In this document: piece after piece, positions 34,181 through 45,040 of the stretch
Position numbering within the stretch: position 1 is the first letter of the stretch
Layout of the letters: each line of letters opens with the position of its first letter
Source: Sciurus carolinensis
Lineage: Eukaryota; Chordata; Mammalia; Rodentia; Sciuridae
Direction of reading: 5' to 3'
DNA: 64,000 nucleotides
NCBI RefSeq assembly: GCF_902686445.1
Contig: NC_062213.1
Coordinates: forward strand, 140,266,491 to 140,330,490
Made by a program: the position numbers and the translations under genes
Notes under the pieces: generated by a model
Databases searched by the model: none
Seen by the model: only the letters and a program-made list of their open reading frames with translations
What the model was told of the DNA's origin: nothing

Positions 34181-35282
34181 AACTAATCTTCAGTGTTAAG
34201 GCACCAATCTGCAAAATTCTCTAATCTTGTCTGGGATGCCGGTTACAAAGGAATATACACAATTACCAAAATGTGTCAACCTGGACCTGACCCTTTCTAA
34301 AGTCTCTGGGTTTTGGTTGTTTGTTTCTGAATTGTTCCTCAATGAAAAAGAAAAAAAATGTAGGGAGTAGACTAAACCACTTCTTAAAGAGATGGGTTTG
34401 CTTTATAGAAGCAGTTCTCAAAGTCATGGATTCGAGAGAGAAAAAAATGGAGACTGAATGGGATGCTGGCTTTTTCCCCAAAGATAATGGCATGCCGCTT
34501 GACATCTTCCCTTTACCCCTAGAGACAGAAAGTGGAGTACAAATAGTCAAGTTGCTTATCTCTGAAACAAAACAGATCTCGTCTAATTAATTTGTGCTGA
34601 TTATGAATGAAAGAACAGAAGCTTGACATGCAGAAGCAGTCTCCTTTAATTTTTGTTTAAACTTTTACATCAATCTACAATCTAAAGGGGATTTAACTTG
34701 AAATGCAGGTAGTTTGGGGCTTTTTCTTTTGAGTTTTTAAAATAATATTGTATGCTAATCCTATTTTAAGTATATAGTTGCTTAAAGTCAAATGCAAAAG
34801 TAAGATAAAGCTTATTTAATATACTTGGTTGCCAAGGGAATGGTTTTCCCAGCCATACTGTTCACTTGTTTCAAGTACATATGTGTTAAGTGCTAGCTCA
34901 AATGTATGGAGAGTAGCCACACAAAGACTGAGAGCTAAATTGTCTAGATTATTACTCATGGACTGTATATAGAATCTCACTAATTTGTAACAGAAATGCT
35001 TCACACTAAAAACTTATGCTTTGGATTTATCTAGTAACAAGAGCGCAAGTATATATTATACTACATATATAAATGCATGTACATTAATGTATATTTTTGT
35101 ACATGATTAATAACATTACATTTTGGCATTTTGAAGAACTAAAATTGCTGGAATGTTCTACATCATTTTTCAGTAATGACAGTAGCAAATCTTCTGACAA
35201 AGATTGAAGAAAGAGTAATGTTGTAGATGTTTATTTTGGAAGATACGTTCTAGGGAGAGGGTTTTAAGCAAAGATATATTAC
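34181..35282. other. unclassified non-coding DNA
   Basis: Two antisense-overlapping frames (34263-34550 minus, 34321-34590 plus) and one at 34816-35004 have no recognised family. No repeat was identified. Confidence 0.5.
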
Positions 35283-35440
35283 TTGAATCCTAGAACTTAA
35301 AGGAATTAGGGGGTCATCTGGTTCATCTTCCATGCCCAAACTAGAATTCTCTCCACTACACTGACTGATGACCAACCTATCGCTGCTTGAATTCTTTTAG
35401 TGACAAGGAAGTTTCTACTTTGGAAGTCAGCCCAGTGAGA
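35283..35440 (+). mobile_element. ancient CR1/L3-like repeat fragment (tentative)
   Basis: 'agaacttaaaggaattaggg', GGTCATCTGGTTCATCTTCC, 'ctgcttgaattcttttagtg' and 'agtttctactttggaagtca' resemble an old 'GTCATCTAGTCCAA...' type mammalian repeat that I associate with L3/CR1 3' ends. Family assignment is uncertain. Confidence 0.4.
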
Positions 35441-36340
35441 TTCCTCTAGAGAAAAATGAATGTAGAGTTACAGATATTGACTGTATTCAGGCTGTTATGA
35501 GCTCCAGAGCTGAAAGGTCAAATGGAATCAAATGGGGAGATGCAAATAAAGTTCAGGGAGGGAGAAATGAAGCAGCAAAAAAGGAGAGGAGGCCAAATTA
35601 CCAAAAAGAGAATGATAAATACAGAGAAGCAGACACAAAAAGTCTTACAGTCCCAGACAAATTTGCTTCCTTCTTGATTATTTCTCTCTGCTTCCTCATT
35701 TAAACACTTCAATTTTCCATCCTTGGGTTTAAGTATTTTAAAATGTGTGCCACTTGGTGTGACAATCTTCCAAAGAAGAGAAAAATTAATTAAAGAAGTA
35801 AATATGATTTTCTGAGATAGCGATTGTAGAGCACATTATTTCTTATCACCTATGTTCTGGTCCCAGAGTTCTCTTTGGGGGATGCAGAAAGATATTTGAT
35901 ATTTGCCTTCTCAAGGGACAAAATGGCAAGAAGAAGGCAGGAGAATAAGTTCAAGACCACTGAACATGGGACCAGTTTTGGTAATATGAAATGTATACAA
36001 AGTCTTTTAAGCTAAATGTAATAAATATTCTCTTGGTTAAATGACATATGGTTGAGAATATAATTTTGCTTCTGCAAAATTGTAAGAGTGAGGGGAAAAC
36101 CCCACAGAAATTGTAATAACAGGTTTTGGTCAAATATTTTTAGCAAACTAATCATTAATTAATATGATGATTGGACCTTTAGAAAGCATATTATCTTTAC
36201 CTTTGTTCAAAAATTTGTTCAATTCCTTTATTACAACTAGGTAAATTCATCATTTTATTATGTGAACATTGTGTGTTGACTTGAAAGGTGACTTTTCCTT
36301 CATCCTTTCCTGTTACTTACCCTTGGCAGTTTAGAGGTGC
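35441..36340. other. unclassified non-coding DNA
   Basis: Short frames only (for example 35497-35703), with no features beyond composition. Confidence 0.5.
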
Positions 36341-36342
36341 TG

Positions 36343-36441
36343 CTTCCTCTCCTCCTCTTCCTCCTCCTCCTTCTCTTCTTTCTTCTACTCTATTTATATA
36401 TTTATGTATAAATATATATGTATACATGTATACATATATAT
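36343..36441. repeat. (TCC)n-rich tract followed by AT/TACA-rich tract
   Basis: 36343-36390 is CT-rich with TCC units (CTCCTCTTCCTCCTCCTCCT). 36391-36441 is TATA/TACATG-rich with local self-complementarity. Together they give a Pro/Ser then Tyr-rich spurious frame. Confidence 0.85.
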
Positions 36442-36858
36442 TTGCTTACCTCCATAGTATGTATTCACCTGCACAATCATCGGCAATGTTTTTAGGTTTT
36501 AGGGTTTCATCTCTAGAAAAAAAGTTTATCTCAAAAGTTGCCTATTGCTGACTTAGAAATCCAATTCCATCGCCTCTGTGGATAAGAGTGCCTCTGAGTA
36601 TTACTAAATGATGTGGAAGAGATGGATAAGCTTCAGATATTTACCAGAAAATCAGAGTATAATTCTTTCTCCAAGAAAAGAAACTTGGCAATTATATATA
36701 TAAAAATTTTGCTAATCCCTATAGAGTGCCAAAAAATAAAAAAATAGAAAATGTCTCAAACATTTCATCTCAGTTATTGACACCTATCAAAGCTATTTAG
36801 GATATAAAATTATCTCCTTGCACTCTTCAAACAATTTTTTAAATTAAAGAAAGAAAGG
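36442..36858. other. unclassified non-coding DNA
   Basis: AT-rich sequence with no recognised gene or repeat. Confidence 0.5.
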
Positions 36859-36981
36859 TGAGGGATGGGGTTGTGGCTCAGTGGTAAAGCATTTGCCTAG
36901 CATGTGTGAGGCCCTGGGTCCAATCCACAGCACCACATAAATAAATAAATAAGTAGATAAACAAATGGTTAAAAAAAGAAA
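36859..36981 (+). mobile_element. ID SINE
   Basis: The ID body is at about 36862-36938 (GGGATGGGGTTGTGGCTCAG ... GAGGCCCTGGGTCCAATCCA). It is followed by an (ATAA)n-type tail (ATAAATAAATAAATAAG) to about 36981. The anticodon-region variant (CTAGCATGTGTGAGG) differs from the CTTGCAAGCACAAGG type at 24.6, 41.2 and 54.1 kb, so at least two ID subfamilies are present. Possible A/G-rich TSD, not exact. Confidence 0.9.
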
Positions 36982-36989
36982 GGAAGCTG

Positions 36990-37758
36990 AGCTAGCAATT
37001 CAGTTTTTTAAAAGTTAAATAGCTTCCCATTCTAATGTTCTTTTAGTTTAAATAAAGTCCCAATTAAAAAAGAACAACATTTTCACAGGATATGAATTAT
37101 CATAAGCTTTTGATAAGGAATTTGACATTTTTGATATACTTTTAACATGCATTAATGCTTAAATGTAAATAACCATCAACAATTTTTCTTAAAATATATC
37201 CTAGCATGATAATAAAGCAAATGTAGATATATATGAATATACATGTTTATTTGTCTGTGTTTGTATCAATGCTCACCAAAGTAGATTTTATAACAGTAAA
37301 AATTTGGTAACATCTTAAGCATTGTTCGATAAGGAATCAACTAATGTATCTAATCAACAGAATACTATCTAATAATTAAAATTAACAAGCATACATTTGC
37401 TCACTGACAAAGAAACCAGTTCTCAGTAAATTTGCATGTGAGAGCAGCAATTTTTGAATACCATATAGAGCATGTAAAAGCATGGGCGCCAGTACACACA
37501 TGAGCACTCCCTGTGCACAAAGACAGATGTAAAAGAGGAAGTTGATAAAAACACAAACAGTAATTACCTCCCTGTAGAAAGGACTTGGGTACGTTTTATT
37601 TCTTGTTCAATTTTCACTTATTGGTTATCATAAATAGGTAAAACTTTGCAGAAGAAACACACTTGCTATTCTAATTTTAAATAAATACTAACTCTGTTAG
37701 AATGCTGCACAGCAAAACAGATGGTACCTATCTATGTGCCTTGAAAATAAAGAAATTC
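36990..37758. other. unclassified non-coding DNA
   Basis: Nothing recognised. Confidence 0.5.
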
Positions 37759-38110
37759 CATATATGTCATTTTTTTTTATCGTAAACAAATGGGATACAT
37801 GTTGTTTCTCTGTTTGTACATGGAGTAAAGGCATACCATTTGTGTAATCATAAATTTACATAGGGTAATATTGTTTGATTCATTCTGTTATTTTTCCCTT
37901 CCCCCACCCCTCACCCCTCTTTTCCCTCTATACAGTCCTTCCTTCCTCCATTCTTGCCACCCTCCCTAACCCTAACCCTAAACCTAACCCTAACCCTAAC
38001 ACTAACTCCTCCCACCCCCTATTATGTGTCATCATCTGCTTATCAGTGAGATCATTTGTCCTTTGGTTTTTTGAGATTGGCTTATCTCACTTAGCATATA
38101 TGTCATTTTT
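37759..38110 (-). mobile_element. 5'-truncated L1 3' UTR insertion with 16-bp TSD and telomere-like tract
   Basis: The perfect direct repeat CATATATGTCATTTTT at 37759-37774 and 38095-38110 bounds a 320-bp insert. On the minus strand the insert ends in oligo(A), as expected for target-primed L1 insertion. Internally, the complement of 'aatgaatcaaacaatattac' and 'gattacacaaatggtatgcc' matches the plus-strand L1 3' UTR at 52.4-52.6 kb. A G-rich polypurine stretch (on the minus strand) includes seven telomere-like hexamers. The 80-codon plus-strand frame (37875-38117) is a shadow with a PNPNP run made by the hexamers. Confidence 0.88.
37964..38005. repeat. telomere-like hexamer array (CCCTAA)n
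   Basis: Seven consecutive hexamers: CCCTAA x3, ACCTAA, CCCTAA x2, CACTAA. Five are perfect vertebrate telomere units. It lies within the L1 3' UTR insertion, so it arrived by retrotransposition or expanded there. Confidence 0.95.
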
Positions 38111-38744
38111 AATGTGAACAGGCCATCCTCATAATAATGCTTTTGATGAAATTAATTTTGTTGACTGCAGCCTTGCTAAGGAGAAGTGTCCTTTAGTTAC
38201 CTTCATACAAATAGGTAATGCACACTTAGAATACTCAGGAAAACTGGGAGAATAGTCTACACCTGTGTCAAGATGCGGACATATAGAACCTTTTGAAATT
38301 TTTCCTGAAAAAATGTATTAAAAGAAGAGGAATTTGAGTATCTTTTCCTATGTACTTAAGAAGTTATTATGATTCAAATTTTGAAAAATCTGATTATTAT
38401 TCTTACTTTATTTAAATGATAATATCTTAGACACTTTTTTCCTATCAATTCATTTTAATGTGATTATGATATATTACACTTGCTATCTTATTAAGTTATT
38501 CAAACTAGGTATGAAGAGGAGCATATTTTGAAAGAAATACTAAAGCAGACTGATGATCTGATTTATTCTCACAATGAGTAAAACTATTTGAAAGTAGATC
38601 TAAATAGAAAAATCCAGGATTTGGTGAATACCATATGTATATTTTTTAAAGAAAAGTTAGTTATATGGAATCCATATCAATATCACATGTCAAAATGCAA
38701 TTTGAATAAAAAGTCTTTGTTTTCATGCTTTCTCTTTGTAACTT
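38111..38744. other. unclassified AT-rich DNA
   Basis: No feature recognised. The 12-A run at 38746-38757 follows immediately. Confidence 0.5.
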
Positions 38745-39000
38745 AAAAAAAAAAAAACCCTTATTTTCTCACAATTCTGGGGGATTCAAATATTCAGGCA
38801 GAGTTCTTCTGGATAGTTCTTGAGCTTTCCACAGAGTTAGCTGGGGTTCATTGTGAGATGACATTCAGACGCAGGATAAAATATCCAAGATGCCTTCACT
38901 ACAAGTCTGGTGCCTTGCTGAGAATGGAAGAAAGACAGATCTTAGTCATCTCTCTCTCTCCCCAATGTGTCTATCTCTATGTAACTTGCTTAGGGATTTA
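38745..39000 (-). mobile_element. ancient LTR-like repeat fragment
   Basis: 'ttattttctcacaattctgg', 'tattcaggcagagttcttct', 'acagagttagctggggttca' and 'aagtctggtgccttgctgag' follow the LTR-like family also seen at 12.1 kb, minus orientation. The 101-codon plus-strand frame starting at 38890 is not supported as a gene. Confidence 0.4.
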
Positions 39001-39404
39001 TTGCTTCTTGTTCTCACATATGATACTACAGATCTGATGGTGTGGGAAATGTCTATGGCGATAACAAAACAATATCAAATCCTTGCTATATGCCACTATA
39101 CGTGGAGTACAATTCACAAAGTTAGGATTTGGAAGCAAAGTTATGCTCTGCAAGACACTTTTTCCATTGAGGATCTCTTTCTGGTTTCCAACTGAGACCT
39201 AGTAAAAACTCAATGTTTGATCATGGGACATCAAGTTAACAGTGTAGTCCAAATTTCCCGTCACTGACTCAGTGTTGTCTTTCCCAATCAGCAATTTGGA
39301 TAAGCACCCCATCATCAAGTGGAAGTGTGATACACTTAATGCTTGAGCAAGTCTCAAGTGCACAGGAAACTTCCAGGAGTAAATGGCCTAATTTTTCATG
39401 GTTC

Positions 39405-40605
39405 CTACCTATTCCATTGATTCCTCTCTGTCAGTCCACACCCATAACTTCATAGAGAGTTTCTTGTAACCAACAGACAAAAGAAGAAAATCCATATCTG
39501 GTTTACAAATGGTTTTGTATGATATACTGGTGCTACTTGAAAGTGAAATAGGTATCGCACTGTAGCCCCACTTGAGGACACCCTTGAAGGAGAGTCGAGA
39601 AAGAAAATCCACTAGTCATCAGAACTTCCAGCACTATACCTGCTTGTTAATTTTGCTTGAAAGGAGACATGGCAAGAGGTATGGGTCTGCACTGATTCGT
39701 AAGTAATGGTTATATAATTAGAATCTTGGAAGAGACCCTATTGGAAAATTGGTGGCAAGAAAATCTGTGGGAAAGATGTGATTATAGATTTCTCCAAATG
39801 AGTAAAAAGCGTACATTTGTTTGTCTCATATGAAGGCTGAGTCTGGATGTTGCACTAAACAAAATAACCTATTTGAGTACTACCTACACTTCTTCCCAAT
39901 CCACCCTTGTACTTGCTTGCCCTTTAGGATCATGAACAAAGCCTTATAGTGGCAAAAATGGAGTCTACATAAATCTCAACAAACAATAACTTCCACTTGT
40001 CAAGGCCAACCAGGCTATAATCTCTACAGGTCTATCCAGCCAACAGCAGAAACCAGCACAGAGACCCCTTATGAAAGCATTCCTCATCAAGTAGAGATTC
40101 CCAAGCTGTTTATCTCATGGCAGGCTGATTGCATTTGACCATCTCTATCACAGAAGGGATAGAGTTTTGTTCCCACTGGAATAAATTCTTACTCTGGATG
40201 TAGATTTGATTTCTTTGCCTATGATGCTTTTGCCAAAACCACCACTGTGGACTTACTGAATGCTTTATTCACCATCTGGGTATTCCACCCAGCATTGCTT
40301 CTCAACAGGAAACTCATTTTACAGCAAATGAAGTGTGGAAATAGGCTCGTGTTCATGGAATTCACTGGTCTTGCCATGTTTCCCATCACCCTGAAGCAGC
40401 CAGCCTGACAGAATGACAGATTGGCCACTTGCAGTATTAGTCACAGACCAAATGGATGACACTACCTTACAAAGCTGTATCAATGCCCTCCAGGATGTAG
40501 TATATATTCTGAGTCAGTGACCAAAATGGTGCTCTTGCTCTCATACCTAGATTTCACAGGTTTGGGAATCAGGGTTGTAAATACCACAAGTGAGGACTAT
40601 AATAT
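39405..40605 (+). pseudogene. ERV-L pol relic (RNase H to integrase region)
   Basis: The plus strand shows ERVL pol in order. 'cattgattcctctctgtcag' with 'gatatactggtgctacttga' (about 39415-39540) is the RNase H region. Then comes 'tggaaaattggtggcaagaa' near 39740, and then the integrase core. In the frame starting at 40303 one reads HFTANEVWK, a TAG stop at 40342-40344, then ARVHGIHWS and HHPEAAS. Those are integrase catalytic-core features of class III (ERVL) elements. Further stops and frameshifts interrupt the whole length, so it is dead. No flanking LTR pair is visible, and ends are approximate (it may begin near 39200). Confidence 0.75.
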
Positions 40606-41168
40606 TTGTGGATATTTCTTCCTCACTTTGTCATGAGTTTTGTTGACTATAGAATGATATTGTTTGCATTCTTTATTTCCTATGCTATTATTCTCTTTTC
40701 TCTATAACTTACGGTTATATTTCCCTTTGATATAAAGTAAACACTTTGGTCTGAAGCACATTGCATGGGATGTCATGATGGTGGGCAAGGCCAACAGTGA
40801 GTGGACAGTGATAATGGCAATAGGACCGTGGGCAGCAAAGGCAAATTTGCATCCAAGTAAGGTTTGACGCATGTCCTGTCCAAGTGCTACCATTTCCATG
40901 ACTGATGAGAACTAACTTAAACAACTTTAATCATAAAAACCTATGCGCCTGCAATAGGGACTGTCTAGAGTCATTGACCTTTGATATTGGATAGGTTGGT
41001 CCCTCAAAAGAAGTAGAAACCATACCAACAATTGGTCAAAGAAAATCCATGTTTCCAGCTTTACATATCACCTGAATTTCTGTCATCACACTCACTCAAT
41101 GCAAGAGTGCCTTAAGAAGAAACCAGGGGTGGTGGGGAATGACCCACTGCCTTGAAAATTAGTGTCAT
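40606..41168. other. unclassified non-coding DNA
   Basis: Two overlapping minus-strand frames (40702-40899, 40715-40924) in different registers have no recognised features. This could be more decayed ERV sequence, but I cannot show it. Confidence 0.5.
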
Positions 41169-41255
41169 AAAAGTAATTTATGGCTGGGGAGATAGATCAG
41201 TTGGTAGAGTGCTTGCCTGTCAAGCACAAGGCCCTGGGTTCAAACCCCAGCACCA

Positions 41256-41301
<46 letters not shown>

Positions 41302-41305
41302 TTTA
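41169..41305 (+). mobile_element. young ID SINE with 12-bp TSD and ~40-A tail
   Basis: The ID body is 41181-41257 (TGGCTGGGGAGATAGATCAG ... CCTGGGTTCAAACCCCAGCA). It is followed by an uninterrupted A tract (about 41258-41297). The direct repeat AAAAGTAATTTA at 41169-41180 and 41294-41305 is perfect. One change in box A (TAGATCAG instead of TAGCTCAG) is visible. The Lys and Phe runs of the overlapping frames come from the tail. Confidence 0.95.
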
Positions 41306-41310
41306 GCCAG

Positions 41311-41313
<3 letters not shown>

Positions 41314-41360
<47 letters not shown>
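41314..41360. repeat. (GA)n microsatellite
   Basis: About 23 uninterrupted GA units, a few bases downstream of the ID's TSD. The Arg-Glu and Ser-Leu runs of nearby frames are its translation. Confidence 0.97.
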
Positions 41361-41366
<6 letters not shown>

Positions 41367-42303
41367 AAGACAGAAAAAGAAAGAAAGGTAGAAACAGGAA
41401 GAAAGAACAATTTTTTTTGTTCTCTCTTGCTGCATTCTGATCTCCCACAGTTGTTCCTTAACAACAAAACCAAATATATCTGTGAAATATGGGTTGCAAA
41501 TTCTCCACCCCAGCATCACATTGCAGTTATCAAAGGGAGGCCAACTGGTAAATGACAAGAGGAAAGTAGTTGGCACACCAACTTTTATGTACTACTGTGA
41601 AACCCTCCACAGAAGTGAGAAACACAAAGTCAGGCGTGGCATAGGATTTAAGAGTCATCAACTGAAACTGGGACCCTTCTAAGATTTTATAATTATGTGA
41701 CCTTTATTTTCATTATCCCTATTTTTTACCCAGTTGATCAAGCTCCTTTTAGTCCTTTAAAATTAATATCCAAGACTCCATAATAATTTTGAACAATAAT
41801 TTTGTCTTCTCAACAAAATTCAGCTTAAAGGTCATGATAGATTGCCACCAAAGGGCAATTGTTCTGAGATAATATGAGCATATGAAAATTCTGTCTAAAA
41901 ACAGAAAGAGAAACTCAGTTCTTTGCTTGTGACTCCTCTTTAACTGATTTAAGATTACAGAAAATTTCCAGAACACATGGTGGGGTCTTTCAGTCCTGAA
42001 AAATATGTTCATTTTTCTATTTTCTGTCCATCCTAAGTAATAGTGGATCTGTAGCACTATAGGATAGTACTTGATTCAAATTTAATTAACCCTCACATGT
42101 TACATTTTTGGTTTTGCTATATGTAAACAGTCACATTTCACTGACAACCAAATAACTATTGCAAATGAGTATAGATCATATATGCACTGCATTTTATCAA
42201 ACTCGGTGGGACATCTTGCCCTGTTAAATACAGTACATGGAATTCAAGCCTATGGAGAAGAACATCAACATGTGTTTGGACAACACAAATAAATTTCCAG
42301 TCT
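41361..42303. other. unclassified non-coding DNA
   Basis: Frames at 41482-41682 and 41749-42057 (minus) show no family features. No repeat recognised. Confidence 0.5.
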
Positions 42304-42455
42304 TGATTCTGCAGCTGACATCACTCAGTGTCCCTGTGAACCGAGGCAAGTCATTGAAACTTTCAGAGTTGTGATACTCCATATCTAAAATAGAGCAATT
42401 AAACAGACTTTAAAGATGTTCAGATGAAAGGAATGATGTAAGTGCAAAATAATCC
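42304..42455 (+). mobile_element. MIR SINE relic
   Basis: 'tctgcagctgacatcactca', GAGGCAAGTCATTGAAACTT, 'atactccatatctaaaatag' and 'gaatgatgtaagtgcaaaat' follow the MIR layout. Confidence 0.6.
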
Positions 42456-42737
42456 ACTCCTCATTAGGAAGACAAGTCCTAATCTATTCATGAAAGGGAG
42501 TGGTACTAGAAAAGCTATGGTCGGAGGAAAAAGACGTTTTGGGAGATTCTTATAATTACAGGAAGTTAATTTGACCAACTTATTCATTCATTTGACTGGT
42601 ATGTATTTTCTTCCATGTGTTATCTCCTTTGCAAAATAGGAGATAATATCTGGCAATCTTTAATGACAGTAGTTTCTCAAAAGAGCTCTTCACTATACAA
42701 TTTACATTTCCCATGAGAATTTTTTGTTTCCTAGCTT
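42456..42737. other. unclassified non-coding DNA
   Basis: No feature recognised. Confidence 0.5.
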
Positions 42738-42905
42738 TCTGGTGTAACTGGGGATTTCACTCAGGGGTGCTCTACCACTGAGCTGCATTCTACCCATTTT
42801 TCTTTTTCTTTTGAGATAGGATCTCTTGAAGCATCCCAGACTGCCTCAGACTTAAAATCCTCCTTACAATCCTACGAAGTTGCTCAGATTACAGGTGTGC
42901 ACCGA
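42738..42905 (-). mobile_element. B1-dID composite SINE, diverged, minus strand
   Basis: The complement of the ID part is at about 42740-42796 (TGCTCTACCACTGAGCTGCA). The complement of the B1 head is at about 42810-42903 (GAGATAGGATCTCTTGAAGC ... CAGATTACAGGTGTGCACC). More substitutions than the other composites, so an older insertion. Confidence 0.82.
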
Positions 42906-43415
42906 ATTGTAAAAGCATTGTTCAATGGTATTTTTTAAATGTTCATAATGTTCTCCACAAACAAAAGTCAGTTAGGTTGTTTTGTTCCAGTATTTGTTGT
43001 TTCAAGATTAAAATGAAAAACACATTTTCTTTAGGTTGTAATAAAATTAGTTTCTGAACTGTCTGAGAATGACTGCGATATTCCACATGAGATTTACACA
43101 CTTGTCTTACCTTTGGTAAATAGTACCAATAAGATTATAATCTCAAAATCACAGATCCCGAGCAAATTTCATCCAACTTTAAGATAGTACTTTAAAGAAT
43201 TTTTCAAGGTTTATACTTTTCAAGTTGTACCCCAAAAGTGGGTACTGAGTCTAGGATTAATTGGAACAATTTATAGTTTAATGATGGGTGATTTAAATGC
43301 ATAAATACAGTAAAACAAATGTTTTCTCAGCATCTTTTTCTGAGAATAGTAGTTAAACTTTGTCAAGTACTTTTTCAGGCCGTGTCTTATTGTTCACTGG
43401 TTTGCCAAAAACAAA
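42906..43415. other. unclassified non-coding DNA
   Basis: No feature recognised. Confidence 0.5.
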
Positions 43416-43417
43416 AT

Positions 43418-43575
43418 GAAGGAAGGAAGGAAAGAAAGAAAGAAAGAAAGAGGAAGGAAGGAAGGAAGGAAGGAAGGAAGGAAGGAAGGAAGGAAGGAAG
43501 GAAGGAAGGAAGGAAGGAAGGAAGGAAGGAAAGAAGGAAGGAAGGAAGGAGGGAAGGAAAAGAGGGGAAAAAAGA
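43418..43575. repeat. (GGAA)n / (GAAA)n polypurine microsatellite
   Basis: About 150 bases of pure purine on the plus strand: GGAA and GAAA units, then about 20 uninterrupted GGAA units (43452-43530), then mixed AAGG/GGGA units. It yields mirror Lys/Glu/Gly and Phe/Leu/Ser/Pro frames on both strands, none of them genes. Confidence 0.97.
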
Positions 43576-44864
43576 AAACAAGAATAAAAATGAAAATGTC
43601 TTCAGGAATTTTTTTAACCTTAATTTCTATAACTGCAAAGCAGATGATTCACCAGCCTCATCTCCAAGAACTATGAACACATTCTAGGAGTTCCAGCTTT
43701 TAAGCAAAATGGTCATGTGTAATACTACGTTTTATAATTATCAGTTCCTTTTCTACAGACCAAGCATAGTAAGGTTAGTGTGTAACTGATAAGTGACATA
43801 TTTTTTAAACAGTTCCAATCTTAAAGCCACAAAGTAGCATAAACTTAAAAAATGTAAGTGTGAAAAGTAGGCATCCTGGGTTGGTTTCCTGGGGTTGCTC
43901 TTTTTGGCTTCCTACTCTAATGAAAGAAAGTATTCAATTAATGCAATCTTTTACTTTAAAGGATTAGCTCATGAGTTACTCAGATAATTGTCTTAACTGT
44001 CTTTTTTAAAGTGGCAAGTTTACCAACAGGTTCCCTTTATATTGCCAGAGAAAACTATTCCTAAAAGAATGTGAGCACAATTTTAAAATGTTATGAGGCA
44101 ATGCAAAAAGGAACTATGAGTTAAGCAAAATTAAAATCTGAAATAGATGTTTTATACTCCTCCTGGATACCTTCTGAATGCCTGGCTATTCCTCTGCTTC
44201 ACAGAGGTATTTCCACAATGGTGTGCTGGACTTCACTGGCATCATGAAAGAACTTGATACTTGACCTTTTCCCGTGGCTAGGGAAAAGAGGTGGGGAGAA
44301 TATTCAAAATCATGAAGTTCAAAAAACATAGCTAACTTCAGAATGAACTGAGTGAACAATGACATACAAGTTCAGTGTTGTGAAAGCAGTCAAAAGTAAG
44401 GATCTAAGGACAAAGAAAATTCTTGCTAAGTTATGAGGCAGCCCAGGGCAATCGAATTTTAAAAAGATACAACATGTTGGACGAAGGTATGTGAGCAAGG
44501 TCTAGCTACCTGGCAAGAGACAAGGCAAGGATCTAGCTGGTGGTATGGCCTGGGAGACTCCCAGTGGACTAAAATGAAAGTCAGAAATGGCAGTAGTGCA
44601 GGTATTGTGGGTGAAAGTTAAAGTTTGGGGAGGAAATTGGCACTAAGTGTATGTTTTCTTACTCAGTTTACACAATATCCACAGGATGATCTGTAGTTTA
44701 GCCACTAGAATGAATAGTAGCTGGTCATACAGGTAATAAGAGATAAAACCTGCATTAAACCTCAGTCTTTCTGACTTCCCAGATCATGATCTTTATAAAT
44801 ATTAATATGTCAACTTCAATTTAATCTTTATGATAATTTTGAAAGGCAAGATTTTTTTGAAATT
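43576..44864. other. unclassified non-coding DNA
   Basis: No gene or clear repeat recognised. Confidence 0.5.
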
Positions 44865-44965
44865 ATGATTTTGTAGATGAAAAATGGAAATCATGTGATC
44901 TTCTGAGGTCATGTAAGTAGTAAATAATGATAAAAGCAATCATCCTGGATACTAGTGAAGGGAGT
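44865..44965 (-). mobile_element. MIR SINE relic (weak)
   Basis: 'ttttgtagatgaaaaatgga', then 'gatcttctgaggtcatgtaa', then GTAGTAAATAATGATAAAAG resembles the reverse complement of the MIR core (the 'cagatgaggaaactgaggc... ggtcacacagctagtaagtg' region). Confidence 0.4.
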
Positions 44966-45007
44966 AGGCTAAGTCAACAACATGCTGTTAGGATTGAAGA
45001 ACCTAAC

Positions 45008-45040
45008 CAAAAAACAAACAAACAAACAAACAAACAAAAA
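45008..45040. repeat. (CAAA)n microsatellite
   Basis: CAAA units from about 45016 to 45036 within an A-rich run. Confidence 0.92.

Noticed and set aside
37964..38005. Telomere repeats as evidence of a chromosome end or fusion point
   Set aside because: The array sits within an L1 3' UTR insertion bounded by a 16-bp TSD, which explains its presence without fusion.
41180..41576. Overlapping frames with poly-Lys, poly-Phe and Arg-Glu or Ser-Leu runs
   Set aside because: They are read-through of an ID SINE, its A tail and the GA microsatellite.
43319..43687. 122-codon Lys/Glu/Gly-repeat frame and its antisense Phe/Leu/Ser/Pro partner
   Set aside because: Both are translations of the GGAA/GAAA microsatellite.
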